Source: SZUA-309 sp965215995 (GTDB lineage Bacteria > Pseudomonadota > Gammaproteobacteria > Pseudomonadales > Azotimanducaceae). From it: a DNA stretch of 64,000 nucleotides. Shown here piece after piece: positions 1-10,000 of this stretch. The position numbers were made by a program, and so were the translations under genes. The stretch is from contig OZ244128.1 of assembly GCA_965215995.1 (NCBI GenBank), positions 2,108,001 through 2,172,000 on the forward strand, read 5' to 3'. Under the pieces are notes generated by a model. The model was given only the letters and a program-made list of their open reading frames with translations. It had not been told where the DNA came from and did no database searches. The first letter of the stretch is position 1. Each line of letters begins with the position of its first letter.

Positions 1-163
1 GGAAAGATGTGGATCCGCTGCTTCCGAACATGGTGTTTGACGCACCGCTGCCGAAAGCAGCGCCCACGTCCGCACCGCGGCCCTGCTGAAGAAGCACCAG
101 CGCCGCCAGGGCGATGGCATCCACCACCAGCAGCATCAGCAGAACCAACTCTAACGTAGACAC
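1..163 (-). CDS. secG: SecG, preprotein translocase subunit (5' part only)
   Basis: Inner-membrane accessory subunit of the SecYEG translocon. The reading frame opens at a GTG (163-161) and runs off the left window edge after 54 codons. The visible part has a first hydrophobic helix (LELVLLMLLVVDAIALAALV), then the family hallmark QQGRGADVGAAFGSGASNT and a Phe-Gly-Ser-Ser-Gly run, as in other proteobacterial SecG. It follows tpiA on the same strand, the usual tpiA-secG pair. The second helix and C-terminus lie outside the window. The start is inferred from length; no ATG is available nearby. Confidence 0.88.
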   Translation of the reverse strand, partial: MSTLELVLLMLLVVDAIALAALVLLQQGRGADVGAAFGSGASNTMFGSSGSTSF

Positions 164-234
164 CGTCTACCCCCTGATCTTACCTGTTCATTCCTGTTCG
201 AAGTCCAGGCCTCGCTTCGAGGCTGGACCTCGGC

Positions 235-1002
235 TCAAGGCTGTACCTCGAGGGCACGGATGATCTCCGCAAACTCTTCGGCCTTTAGTGACGCCCCACC
301 GACCAAGCCACCATCTATGTCACGCTCGGCAAAGAGCGTACGGGCGTTATCAGACTTGACGCTACCGCCGTACAGCAGCGGCACCTTCTCCGCCAACTCT
401 GCCGACCGTTCAGCGAGCGCCGCCCGGATGACACCATGCATCTCCTGAGCAAGCTCCGGTGTTGCGGTCCGTCCGGTGCCGATGGCCCAGACCGGCTCGT
501 ACGCCACCGCACCGAGCCCATCCGCATGCTCGGCGAGCACCGCTGCGAGCTGCCGGAGCACCACCTCCCGCGCCTGGCCCGCAACACGCTCCGCTTCGGT
601 TTCTCCCACGCAGAGCATGGGTTTCAGACCGGCCCGAATGGCCCCCGCCACCTTGGCAGCGATCTGCGCATCCGTCTCCGCCGCATACTGACGTCGTTCG
701 GAGTGTCCGATCAGCACCCATTCGGCACCGAGATCGGCAAGCATCTCGCCGGAGACTTCACCGGTGAACGCACCCTGCGCTTCTGCATGCAGCGTCTGGC
801 CACCAAGACCCACGGCGCCATCGAGACCAGCGTTAGTCAGTGCATCGAGAAGCACCGGCAGGTGCCCAAAGCTCGGAAACAGCAGCACCCGTCCACTGGG
901 TTCGTAGCCCTGGAGGTGCTCGGAGAGCGAGCGGACAAAGTCGGTAACGAACCGACGTGAGCCGTGCATTTTCCAGTTGCCTGCGGCAATTCCACGCTTC
1001 AT
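235..1002 (-). CDS. tpiA: Triosephosphate isomerase
   Basis: Cytoplasmic glycolytic enzyme interconverting dihydroxyacetone phosphate and glyceraldehyde 3-phosphate. The 255-aa length is normal for the TIM-barrel family. Visible active-site elements are AGNWKM (substrate Lys, residues 7-12), IGHSERR (electrophilic His, about 98), AYEPVWAIGTG (catalytic Glu and loop 6, about 166-176) and the phosphate-binding YGGSV and GGLVGGASL motifs near the C-terminus. It lies 64 nt after glmM and 71 nt before secG and is probably co-transcribed with both. Confidence 0.97.
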   Translation of the reverse strand: MKRGIAAGNWKMHGSRRFVTDFVRSLSEHLQGYEPSGRVLLFPSFGHLPVLLDALTNAGLDGAVGLGGQTLHAEAQGAFTGEVSGEMLADLGAEWVLIGHSERRQYAAETDAQIAAKVAGAIRAGLKPMLCVGETEAERVAGQAREVVLRQLAAVLAEHADGLGAVAYEPVWAIGTGRTATPELAQEMHGVIRAALAERSAELAEKVPLLYGGSVKSDNARTLFAERDIDGGLVGGASLKAEEFAEIIRALEVQP

Positions 1003-1066
1003 AGCGTTCCCGCCACCGAAGGGCGCGCAATCTTAACGGCAGATCGTTCGGGCAACAAGGGCAGGG

Positions 1067-2413
1067 CTACTGGTCAGCCTCGACCACGGCCACGAGCTCA
1101 TCGGCGACCGCATTGACCTCCGCCGGATCTTCACCCTCCACCATGACCCGCACCACCGGCTCGGTGCCCGACGGCCGGATCAGTACCCTGCCACGATCAG
1201 CCAGCGACTCGGTTTTCGCTGCCACCGCAGCCAGCACCGGATCGCTGCCAGCCCGCTCTCTGGGACTTGCAACGGCAACGTTCTTCAGCACCTGCGGCAT
1301 CTTGTGCATCCCGGACGCCAACTTTTTGAGGCTTTGCCCGCTCTCCTGGACGGCACCCAGCACCTGCAAGGCAGCGATGATGGCATCCCCCGTCGTGGTG
1401 AGGTCCAGGCAGATGATGTGCCCGGATGACTCTCCACCGAGCGACCAGCCTCGCTCCCTCAGTCCTTCCAGCACGTAACGGTCTCCCACATCCGCCCGGA
1501 AGAACCCGATGCCCGCCTTCTTGAAGGCCAGCTCCATACCGAAGTTGGACATCAGAGTCCCCACCACACCGCCACCCAGCCTGTCGGCTGCCGCCCGGTG
1601 CATGGCAATGATAAAGACCAGCTGATCGCCATCGATCACCTCGCCACCGCCGTCCACCATGATCACCCGATCGCCATCGCCGTCCAGGGCAATGCCGAGA
1701 TCGGCTCCTTCCGCGACCACTCTGGCGGCAAGCGCTTCGGGCGCGGTGGAACCACAGCCGTCATTGATGTTGAAGCCATCCGGGTCGGCGCTCATCACCG
1801 TGACGCGGGCTCCCAACTCAGAGAAGACGCCCGGAGCGGTGTGGTAAGTGGCACCGTGCGCACAATCGAGCACGATGTGCAGCCCGTTCAGACGAAAACC
1901 ACGGGGAACTGAGGCTTTGCAGAACTCGATATAGCGGCCGGCCGCGTCTTCGATCCGCATGGCCTTACCCAGCTCATTGGAATCCACGCAATGCATGTCC
2001 GCTTCCAGCTGCCGCTCTATCGCGAGCTCCACTTCGTCCGGTAACTTGTTACCCGCGGAATCGAAAAACTTGATGCCGTTGTCGTAGTAGGGATTGTGAG
2101 AGGCGCTGATCACCACCCCTGCATCTGCGCCCAGCGTACGGGTCAGGTAGGCCACGCCCGGTGTGGGCATGGGCCCCATCAGGCTGACAGTGGCACCTGC
2201 CGATACCAGACCGGATTCCAGCACCGATTCCAGCATGTAGCCGGAGATCCTCGTGTCCTTGCCGATCAGCACGTGCGGAACGTGGTCGTCTTTTTCCTTA
2301 TCGGCGAACACCTTGCCGACGGCCCAGCCAAGCCGGAGGCAGAACTCGGGCGTAATGGGACCCTTGCCCACCCGGCCCCGTATCCCGTCCGTTCCGAAGT
2401 ACTTCTTGCTCAT
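1067..2413 (-). CDS. glmM: Phosphoglucosamine mutase
   Basis: Converts glucosamine 6-phosphate to glucosamine 1-phosphate on the way to UDP-GlcNAc for peptidoglycan and LPS. The 448-aa protein starts MSKKYFGTDGIRGRVG. It carries the phosphoserine loop VISASHNPYYDNGIKFF (about 100), the magnesium-binding DGDGDR (about 243-248), the sugar-binding GGESSGH (about 327) and the C-terminal phosphate site RPSGTEPVVRVM. It is 71 nt downstream of folP, the conserved ftsH-folP-glmM arrangement. Confidence 0.97.
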   Translation of the reverse strand: MSKKYFGTDGIRGRVGKGPITPEFCLRLGWAVGKVFADKEKDDHVPHVLIGKDTRISGYMLESVLESGLVSAGATVSLMGPMPTPGVAYLTRTLGADAGVVISASHNPYYDNGIKFFDSAGNKLPDEVELAIERQLEADMHCVDSNELGKAMRIEDAAGRYIEFCKASVPRGFRLNGLHIVLDCAHGATYHTAPGVFSELGARVTVMSADPDGFNINDGCGSTAPEALAARVVAEGADLGIALDGDGDRVIMVDGGGEVIDGDQLVFIIAMHRAAADRLGGGVVGTLMSNFGMELAFKKAGIGFFRADVGDRYVLEGLRERGWSLGGESSGHIICLDLTTTGDAIIAALQVLGAVQESGQSLKKLASGMHKMPQVLKNVAVASPRERAGSDPVLAAVAAKTESLADRGRVLIRPSGTEPVVRVMVEGEDPAEVNAVADELVAVVEADQ

Positions 2414-2484
2414 GGTTGCAGCCCTTTGTTCGGCTCATCAATGAGCCCGTTCAGCTCCAGATAGAGCCCTGGGTTTTCGCCCTT

Positions 2485-3330
2485 TTACGGCGTTCTCAAA
2501 GCTTCCAGTATCTTCAGCGCCTGGGCGGTTTCCGCCACGTCGTGCACTCGCACGATGTTTGCACCTCGCTCGGCCGCAAGCACAGCCGCAGCAATGCTGC
2601 CCGGCATTCTCTCATCCACACCGGCGCCGGTCAGGGCGCCGATCATGCGCTTCCTGGAAAGGCCCACGAGCAGCGGCAACCCATCGATCCTGAGTTCGCC
2701 TAGCGCTGCCAGCAGGGCTAGATTGTGCGCCAGCGTCTTACCAAATCCGAACCCAGGATCCAGACAGATTCGCTCGTCGGCTATGCCTGCGGCTCTGGCA
2801 CATTCCAGCCGCTCGACAAGGAAATCCCGCACCTGGGTCACCACATCGCTGTAGGTCGGGTTCACCTGCATATCACCCGGCTGTCCCTGCATGTGCATGA
2901 TGCAGACACCGGCCTCAGACTCGCTCAGCACATCGAGCATGGCAGAACAGGTCAGCCCACTCACATCGTTGATCAGATGGCAGCCTGCAGCGACGGCCGC
3001 CCTGGCGACTGCTGGTTTCCTGGTATCAACGGAAATAATGCTATCCAGCTCCAGGAGTGTTTCCAGGACAGGGATCACACGCTCGAGCTCATCGGCTTCG
3101 CTCACGGCCAGCGCCCCGGGCCGGGTCGATTCACCGCCGATGTCCAGGATGTCTGCGCCCGCGGCCAGCATGCGCTCCGCCTCGGTACGTACCCGGCCAA
3201 CGTCCACCCGCTTTCCGGTGAGGAAGCGACCACCGTCGGAAAAGGAATCGGGGGTAAGGTTGAGCACACCCATTATCCGGGTCCGCTCGAGGTTCAGCGT
3301 GCGTGCGCCTGTTTTGAGCGCCGCCCTCAT
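2485..3330 (-). CDS. folP: Dihydropteroate synthase
   Basis: Condenses 6-hydroxymethyl-dihydropterin pyrophosphate with p-aminobenzoate in folate synthesis; the sulfonamide target. Family motifs are MGVLNLTPDSFSDGG near the N-terminus, DIGGESTRPGA (about 65), SVDTRKPAVA, NDVSG and DPGFGFGKT, with SRKRMIG late. I chose the ATG at 3330 (281 aa), which puts 19 residues before the first motif, close to the E. coli protein. An upstream GTG at 3342 would add MARL. It follows ftsH by a short gap and is probably in one transcript with ftsH and glmM. Confidence 0.95.
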   Translation of the reverse strand: MRAALKTGARTLNLERTRIMGVLNLTPDSFSDGGRFLTGKRVDVGRVRTEAERMLAAGADILDIGGESTRPGALAVSEADELERVIPVLETLLELDSIISVDTRKPAVARAAVAAGCHLINDVSGLTCSAMLDVLSESEAGVCIMHMQGQPGDMQVNPTYSDVVTQVRDFLVERLECARAAGIADERICLDPGFGFGKTLAHNLALLAALGELRIDGLPLLVGLSRKRMIGALTGAGVDERMPGSIAAAVLAAERGANIVRVHDVAETAQALKILEALRTP

Positions 3331-3373
3331 GAGCCTGGCCACCTGGCGGTGTGGCCATCAGGACCCGCTGCGA

Positions 3374-5284
<1,911 letters not shown>

Positions 5285-5403
5285 GGACTTACCCTCTTCT
5301 GCCCGTTGGTGCGAACGATGCTGGGCAGGTTGGTTCTCAGTGGGCGGACACCAAGCCTACACCACTTTCTCACGACTTTCTTTTACCGAGTCTGCGAATA
5401 TTC

Positions 5404-6129
5404 TCAGGGTTTCCTCGAGGATTGTGCTCGGTACTTTTGCGCCACCGCATACATTTCCCGGGAATCCGGCCGGGAAGCTTCCGGCTTCACCTGCTTGAAG
5501 GTGCCGTATTTCCGCCGAATCCGACGGATCCAGTCTTCCACGCCTTCACCCTGGAATGTTTTGACCACCAAAGTGCCGCCGGGTTTTAACCATTTGTCTG
5601 CCGCAGATTCCGCCAGCGCCACCAGCTCCATGGAACGGGCCTGATCCGTGGTCCGGATACCACTGATATTGGGGGCCATATCCGACAAAACAAGGTCGAG
5701 GGGGGTGTCTTCGAGAAATTCGTCTATTTTGTTGTCAACCTCTGGGTCACCAAAGGCTCCTTCGATCAGGACTGTCTCTGCGGCGACGGTGACCGGCCGG
5801 TAATCGACAGCGATGAGAAAACCGCCGGGCATGATTTCCTCCTCAATAAAGCAGGTCCAGCCACCGGGTGCAGCGCCCAGCTCGAGTACCCGCATCCCGG
5901 GTTTGAGCAATCTGAAGCGCTGATTGAGCTGCTCGAGCTTGAAGTGGGCGCGGGAGGTTTTGCCCTTCGCGATCGCCGCTCTGGTGAACGGGTCCTTACG
6001 CTGACGGCTCAACCAGCGCTCGCTGGATTTGCTCCGACCCTTTCTACCGGCCGAGTTACTGCCTGAGTTGCTGCCCGAGTTACCCGAAGCACGGCCCGAC
6101 CGGCTGCCTTTTCTGCTGCTGCTTGTCAC
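5404..6129 (-). CDS. rlmE: 23S rRNA (uridine-2'-O)-methyltransferase RlmE/FtsJ
   Basis: SAM-dependent enzyme that methylates U2552 of 23S rRNA (E. coli numbering). The 241-aa protein has the Rossmann SAM motif LELGAAPGGWTCF (about 80-92), the catalytic KDKE-type residues including Lys in KTSRAHFKL and Asp in LVLSDMAPN, and the late TLVVKTFQGEG. It begins with GTG. The first about 35 residues are a Ser/Gly/Asn/Arg/Lys low-complexity stretch longer than in E. coli RlmE; no alternative start lies between it and the conserved SERWLSRQRKDP, so the extension seems genuine. It is adjacent to ftsH as usual. Confidence 0.95.
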   Translation of the reverse strand: MTSSSRKGSRSGRASGNSGSNSGSNSAGRKGRSKSSERWLSRQRKDPFTRAAIAKGKTSRAHFKLEQLNQRFRLLKPGMRVLELGAAPGGWTCFIEEEIMPGGFLIAVDYRPVTVAAETVLIEGAFGDPEVDNKIDEFLEDTPLDLVLSDMAPNISGIRTTDQARSMELVALAESAADKWLKPGGTLVVKTFQGEGVEDWIRRIRRKYGTFKQVKPEASRPDSREMYAVAQKYRAQSSRKP

Positions 6130-6133
6130 GCGC

Positions 6134-6141
6134 CTATGATA
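6134..6141 (-). promoter_or_regulatory. -10-like box six bases before the rlmE GTG
   Basis: Reading the minus strand, TATCAT (6141-6136) is followed by six bases and then the GTG of rlmE. A start 6-7 bases after the box would put transcription at or next to the start codon, with no room for a ribosome site. I see no good -35 box. The call rests on one hexamer. Confidence 0.25.
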
Positions 6142-6152
6142 CCCGAGCCGGC

Positions 6153-6180
6153 TTGCAGCCCAGGAATCTGGCCCTACAAT
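6153..6180 (+). promoter_or_regulatory. Sigma-70-type promoter for yhbY
   Basis: TTGCAG (6153-6158), a 16-base spacer and TACAAT (6175-6180) form a good sigma-70-type promoter on the plus strand in the divergent rlmE/yhbY gap. Transcription would begin about 6187, giving a leader of about 29 nt that contains the AGGAG ribosome site of yhbY. Confidence 0.55.
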
Positions 6181-6215
6181 GCGCCTCCCCCTCTTCCCTG
6201 TTCCAGGAGCTTCCC

Positions 6216-6521
6216 GTGGAAAGCAGCCAGCGCAAAGCCTTACGCCGAATCGCCCATCACCTGCATCCGATCATCATCGTCGGCGACGGTGGCATCTCCG
6301 ATCCGTTGATTGCAGAGACCAACCGGGCTCTAGATGACCATGAGCTGGTCAAAGTAAAAGTGAATGCTACGGACCGTGATGACCGAAGTGAGATGATCGA
6401 TGCTCTGGTGACCGCCTGTCAGGCGGAAGCGATCCAGAAGATCGGCAAGGTGGTGGTGCTTTACCGGCAGAATCCGGATGCGAAGCCCGAGCTGTCAAAC
6501 GTGATCCGTGCCGGCCGCTGA
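6216..6521 (+). CDS. yhbY: Ribosome assembly RNA-binding protein YhbY
   Basis: CRM-domain RNA-binding protein associated with pre-50S ribosomal subunits. The GTG at 6216 gives 101 aa (E. coli YhbY is 97) and is preceded by AGGAG at 6205-6209. The longer upstream frame overlaps rlmE and is unlikely. Motifs: RRIAHHLHPIIIVGDGGIS, ALDDHELVKVKV and the C-terminal IGKVVVLYR. It is divergent from rlmE and convergent with greA, only seven bases apart, in keeping with the conserved greA-yhbY-rlmE neighbourhood. Confidence 0.93.
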   Translation: MESSQRKALRRIAHHLHPIIIVGDGGISDPLIAETNRALDDHELVKVKVNATDRDDRSEMIDALVTACQAEAIQKIGKVVVLYRQNPDAKPELSNVIRAGR

Positions 6522-6528
6522 TTGCCCC

Positions 6529-7002
6529 TCAGATATGCTCCACTGAGTCGATCTCGTACTCGAGCTCGCCGGAGGGCGTCTGCACCACAGCCACATCCCC
6601 TTCGCTCTTGCCGACGATACCTCGAGCAATGGGGGACATGATGGAGATCTTGCCCGCCTTCAGATCCGCTTCATCCTCACCGACGATCTTGTAGCGAATC
6701 TCGTAACCGCTGTCCGCGTCGATCAGCGTGACGGTGGCGCCGAAAATCACTTTTCCCGACGGCTTGATCCTGCCCACGTCGATCACCTGGGCATCCGCCA
6801 GCTTGCTCTCGATTTCCGTGATCCGGCCTTCATTGAACCCCTGCTGCTCGCGGGCGGCGTGGTATTCGGCATTTTCCTTCAGGTCGCCATGCTCGCGAGC
6901 CTCGGCAATTGCCTGGGTGATCTCAGGGCGCAGCACGGACTTCCGATGCTGGAGCTCTTCACGGAGCGCGTCCGCGCCTTCCTGAGTCATGGGTATGGGC
7001 AT
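6529..7002 (-). CDS. greA: Transcription elongation factor GreA
   Basis: Rescues backtracked RNA polymerase by stimulating transcript cleavage. The 157 aa (E. coli 158) comprise the N-terminal coiled coil with the acidic tip, seen as EHGDLKENAEYHAAREQQ (residues about 38-55, Asp41 and Glu44 conserved), and a C-terminal FKBP-like domain with SPIARGIVGKSEGD. In related genomes greA directly follows carB. Here it is separated from carB by an unrelated 20-kb block whose last gene ends 65 nt upstream. Confidence 0.97.
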   Translation of the reverse strand: MPIPMTQEGADALREELQHRKSVLRPEITQAIAEAREHGDLKENAEYHAAREQQGFNEGRITEIESKLADAQVIDVGRIKPSGKVIFGATVTLIDADSGYEIRYKIVGEDEADLKAGKISIMSPIARGIVGKSEGDVAVVQTPSGELEYEIDSVEHI

Positions 7003-7067
7003 AGTAGGGATTCTGCCTGGAAAGTAGGGTGCTCCGCCAGAGGCGCGCCACCCTCGGCAGAACGCGA

Positions 7068-10000
7068 TCAGAAGGCGCCGGTCAGGTTCAGGAACAGACC
7101 CCGGTGGTCGTAGTCCAGATCGGTCAGGTCATCCGAGAAATCGGTGAAGTTGTAACCGGCACCCACTTTGAAGTGCTCGCCGAAGTAACGGGACAAGGCG
7201 ACGAGCGCCCCGGAACGTGTCTCACTGAAGTCTTCGAAGTCCAGGACACGACCTTCCAGCAGGACTTCCCATTGCCCACGGAAGCGCCAGTCGCCACGCA
7301 ACACGTAGAGGCTGGCCGAGTTGTCGAAGAAGTTCGGATCGTCCCGATCGAGACTGATTTCTCCCAGTCGATGCGCATATTTGGCCCCAACGCTCAGCCG
7401 GGAGGTGAGGTCATAGGTGAGGTCCAGTGATGCAACGTGACTCTTCTGGATGTACTCGGAGAATGCGTTGGACTGGGTAACCTGCCCGGCCGTGGGAACA
7501 TTGTAGAAGTAGGTGTACTTCGCCAGAGCATTCAGCCGGTCGTGCCGAACCGGACGGAATGCATAGCCGAGCACAGCCTCCGTGTACTCCCCATCGAAGA
7601 ACGCGCCTTCCGAGCTGTCGCTCGTGGAGTAATTGAGCTTGCCCAACAGTCTGGAGGCCGGGTTCATCTGCCATCGTGCCGAGTTCCGGTAGAGCCAGGT
7701 CTTCCGTTTCGTGCTCAGGTCATCCACGAGCTCGGAGGTGTCATCGCGGTACTCGACACCGATGGAGAGATTCAGCGAGTCCGTCCCGAACGCCACGTTC
7801 ATACCACCGGCGACCCGATCGGTTTCCAACCCGGTTTGCCGATCTTCGAGCGTGCCGATGTCCGAGCTGACCGAGAAGTTCCAGCGCGTTGACGGTACCA
7901 GCTGCACCCCGGTCGCGTGGGTCAGACCCGACATGTGGCGGCCGTGCTGATAGCGCTCCTCGACGAAGATACTCGTGGTATCGGACAGCCGGGTCTTCAT
8001 CCCGCCGACAAGATTGCCTTCAGAGCCACTGCTGCTGCGCCGAGGGTTATCCGATCTTTCGTTCTCGAGCGCGTAGTTGACGTAGTAGCTGGTCCGCTCG
8101 GACTGCCTGTAGCTCGTGCCGACCCTGCCACCGGGACCGGAATCACCATCAGACACCTCCATCTCCATCTGAATGCGATCGGAGACCAGGTAGGAGCCAC
8201 CGAGGCCAAAGCGACCGTTGTCGGTACGCGTGTCGCTCGTGGATAGCGAATCCTGAACGAAACCGTAGACGCTCCACTCACCGCGGCCATCGTAGCCCAG
8301 CTGCATGACCGCATCCGTTCGCTGACCGGTCTCCTGAGACGGCAAGGCGGTCAACGAATCATCCTGCCGATCATCGTGGCGGACGCCGCCGCTGAGGTTC
8401 CAGCGCGGGTTGAACTGATAACTCAGGTTCACCTCGTGAATGCTGGTGCTGAGGCTATCCTCGCGGGACAGGACGTCGGACTTGCCACGCAGCGACAGGG
8501 ACCGGGTCAGCCCGAGGTCGAGCGAACCGCCGTAGGCTTCGGTATCCGTCAGCGCTTCCAGGCCGGTTGCTGCGTACCCGGACTCCAGGGTCTGACCGTA
8601 CAGCGTCAGCCGGCCGTCAAGCCGCTCTGATAGCTCCTCCAGACCGATGCTGAGATCGCCTCGATAGGCATCTGCCCGCGCAGCCATGGGCACCCCAATG
8701 CCCAGGCTCTGGAAACCGTAGCCACCATCGTCTGAGGTCAGCGACTGCGCCGCCACGCCCTCGCTGCGACCGGTCTGCACTTTCAGCCAGGTGTGAGCAC
8801 TCAGCCGAACGGTCACGTCGGCAGCCTGCAGGCTGCTGTCGAATTGCGCGTCATCGTTGTTGTTCTCGTTTGCCATCAGCCCGAGCTTGATCCGATCGTT
8901 CAGCCATACGTGCGCCTGTCCACCGGCCGCGAGCGCATCGACCTCATCAAAGCCCGGCGTGTACTCGTAGCGAACGACCAGATAGGCCTCGTCACCGCTG
9001 CTGCCACCGGTCCTGACCAGCAGACTGTCGTTCACCGTGGCGGACAGCGGCTCGGCCAACAGGATGGATCCCTGCAGGTAATCCACGTCGTAGTCGACCG
9101 ACGGGCTCAAGTTCACCACGCCCGTGACGATGCCGGATACCTTGTCCCGTACTTCGATTCGGACCCGCTCAGAGCCCATGAGGATGTCCTGATGCCGTAA
9201 ATAGTAGAAAGAACCACCCGTGCCCCGAAAATCCTGGCGGCTGGGCACCGTGCCAGGCTCTGCGCCAAACAGATCCGCGACCAGACGCTTCTCACCGAAG
9301 CTGGTGGTCCGTGTGGATTCGTAGTGCCCCTGAACGCCGTAGAGCCCTCGATCTACCTGAGCCAGCTCGTTGTTCATGTAGCCGACCTGGTAGTTCCCCC
9401 ACAGGCCGTAGCTGTCGTCTTTGTCCACTTTCAGATACAGGCCACCTTGACTGGGCGTGAGCTCCATCACCGTGCTGTCATCGCCGAAGGTCGGGTAGTG
9501 GTAATCAGGGTCCATGCGGCGGAACAGCGAATTCGGGTCCTTTTCCAGGATATTGCTGAACAGATTGCCGAGCTCGTCTTCCCGGGTGTCGAGACGGGTG
9601 GTCAGGCCCCAACCCGCTCCGAACTTTCCGGAGGCATAGAGCGCAATTCGACCATCCACGGATGAATCGAAGTCGTAGCTTGCATTCTCGCCAACGAACA
9701 GATCAGCGGTCTCGCTGCTCTTGTTTTCTGACCAGGTGAAGTCAGCCATTCCTGCGTAGAACCAGTCGTTCTGCTCCAGGGAGATGTCTCTCAGATAGAG
9801 CTCGCCCGCGCCTTCCTCGTCGAGCATCGCGACTTCCACGGTGTGGCCGCCGTCAGGCAGCAGCACCTCGGAGACAAAGCTGCCCGATGGGTCGACCGGC
9901 ACCCGTGTACCCGCAACCCAGATGTCCTGGGAGGGATCAACACCACTGCCTTTCACGGTCACGGTTCCGGTGCCGAGAGGAATGTTCTGGAACGCCAGAC

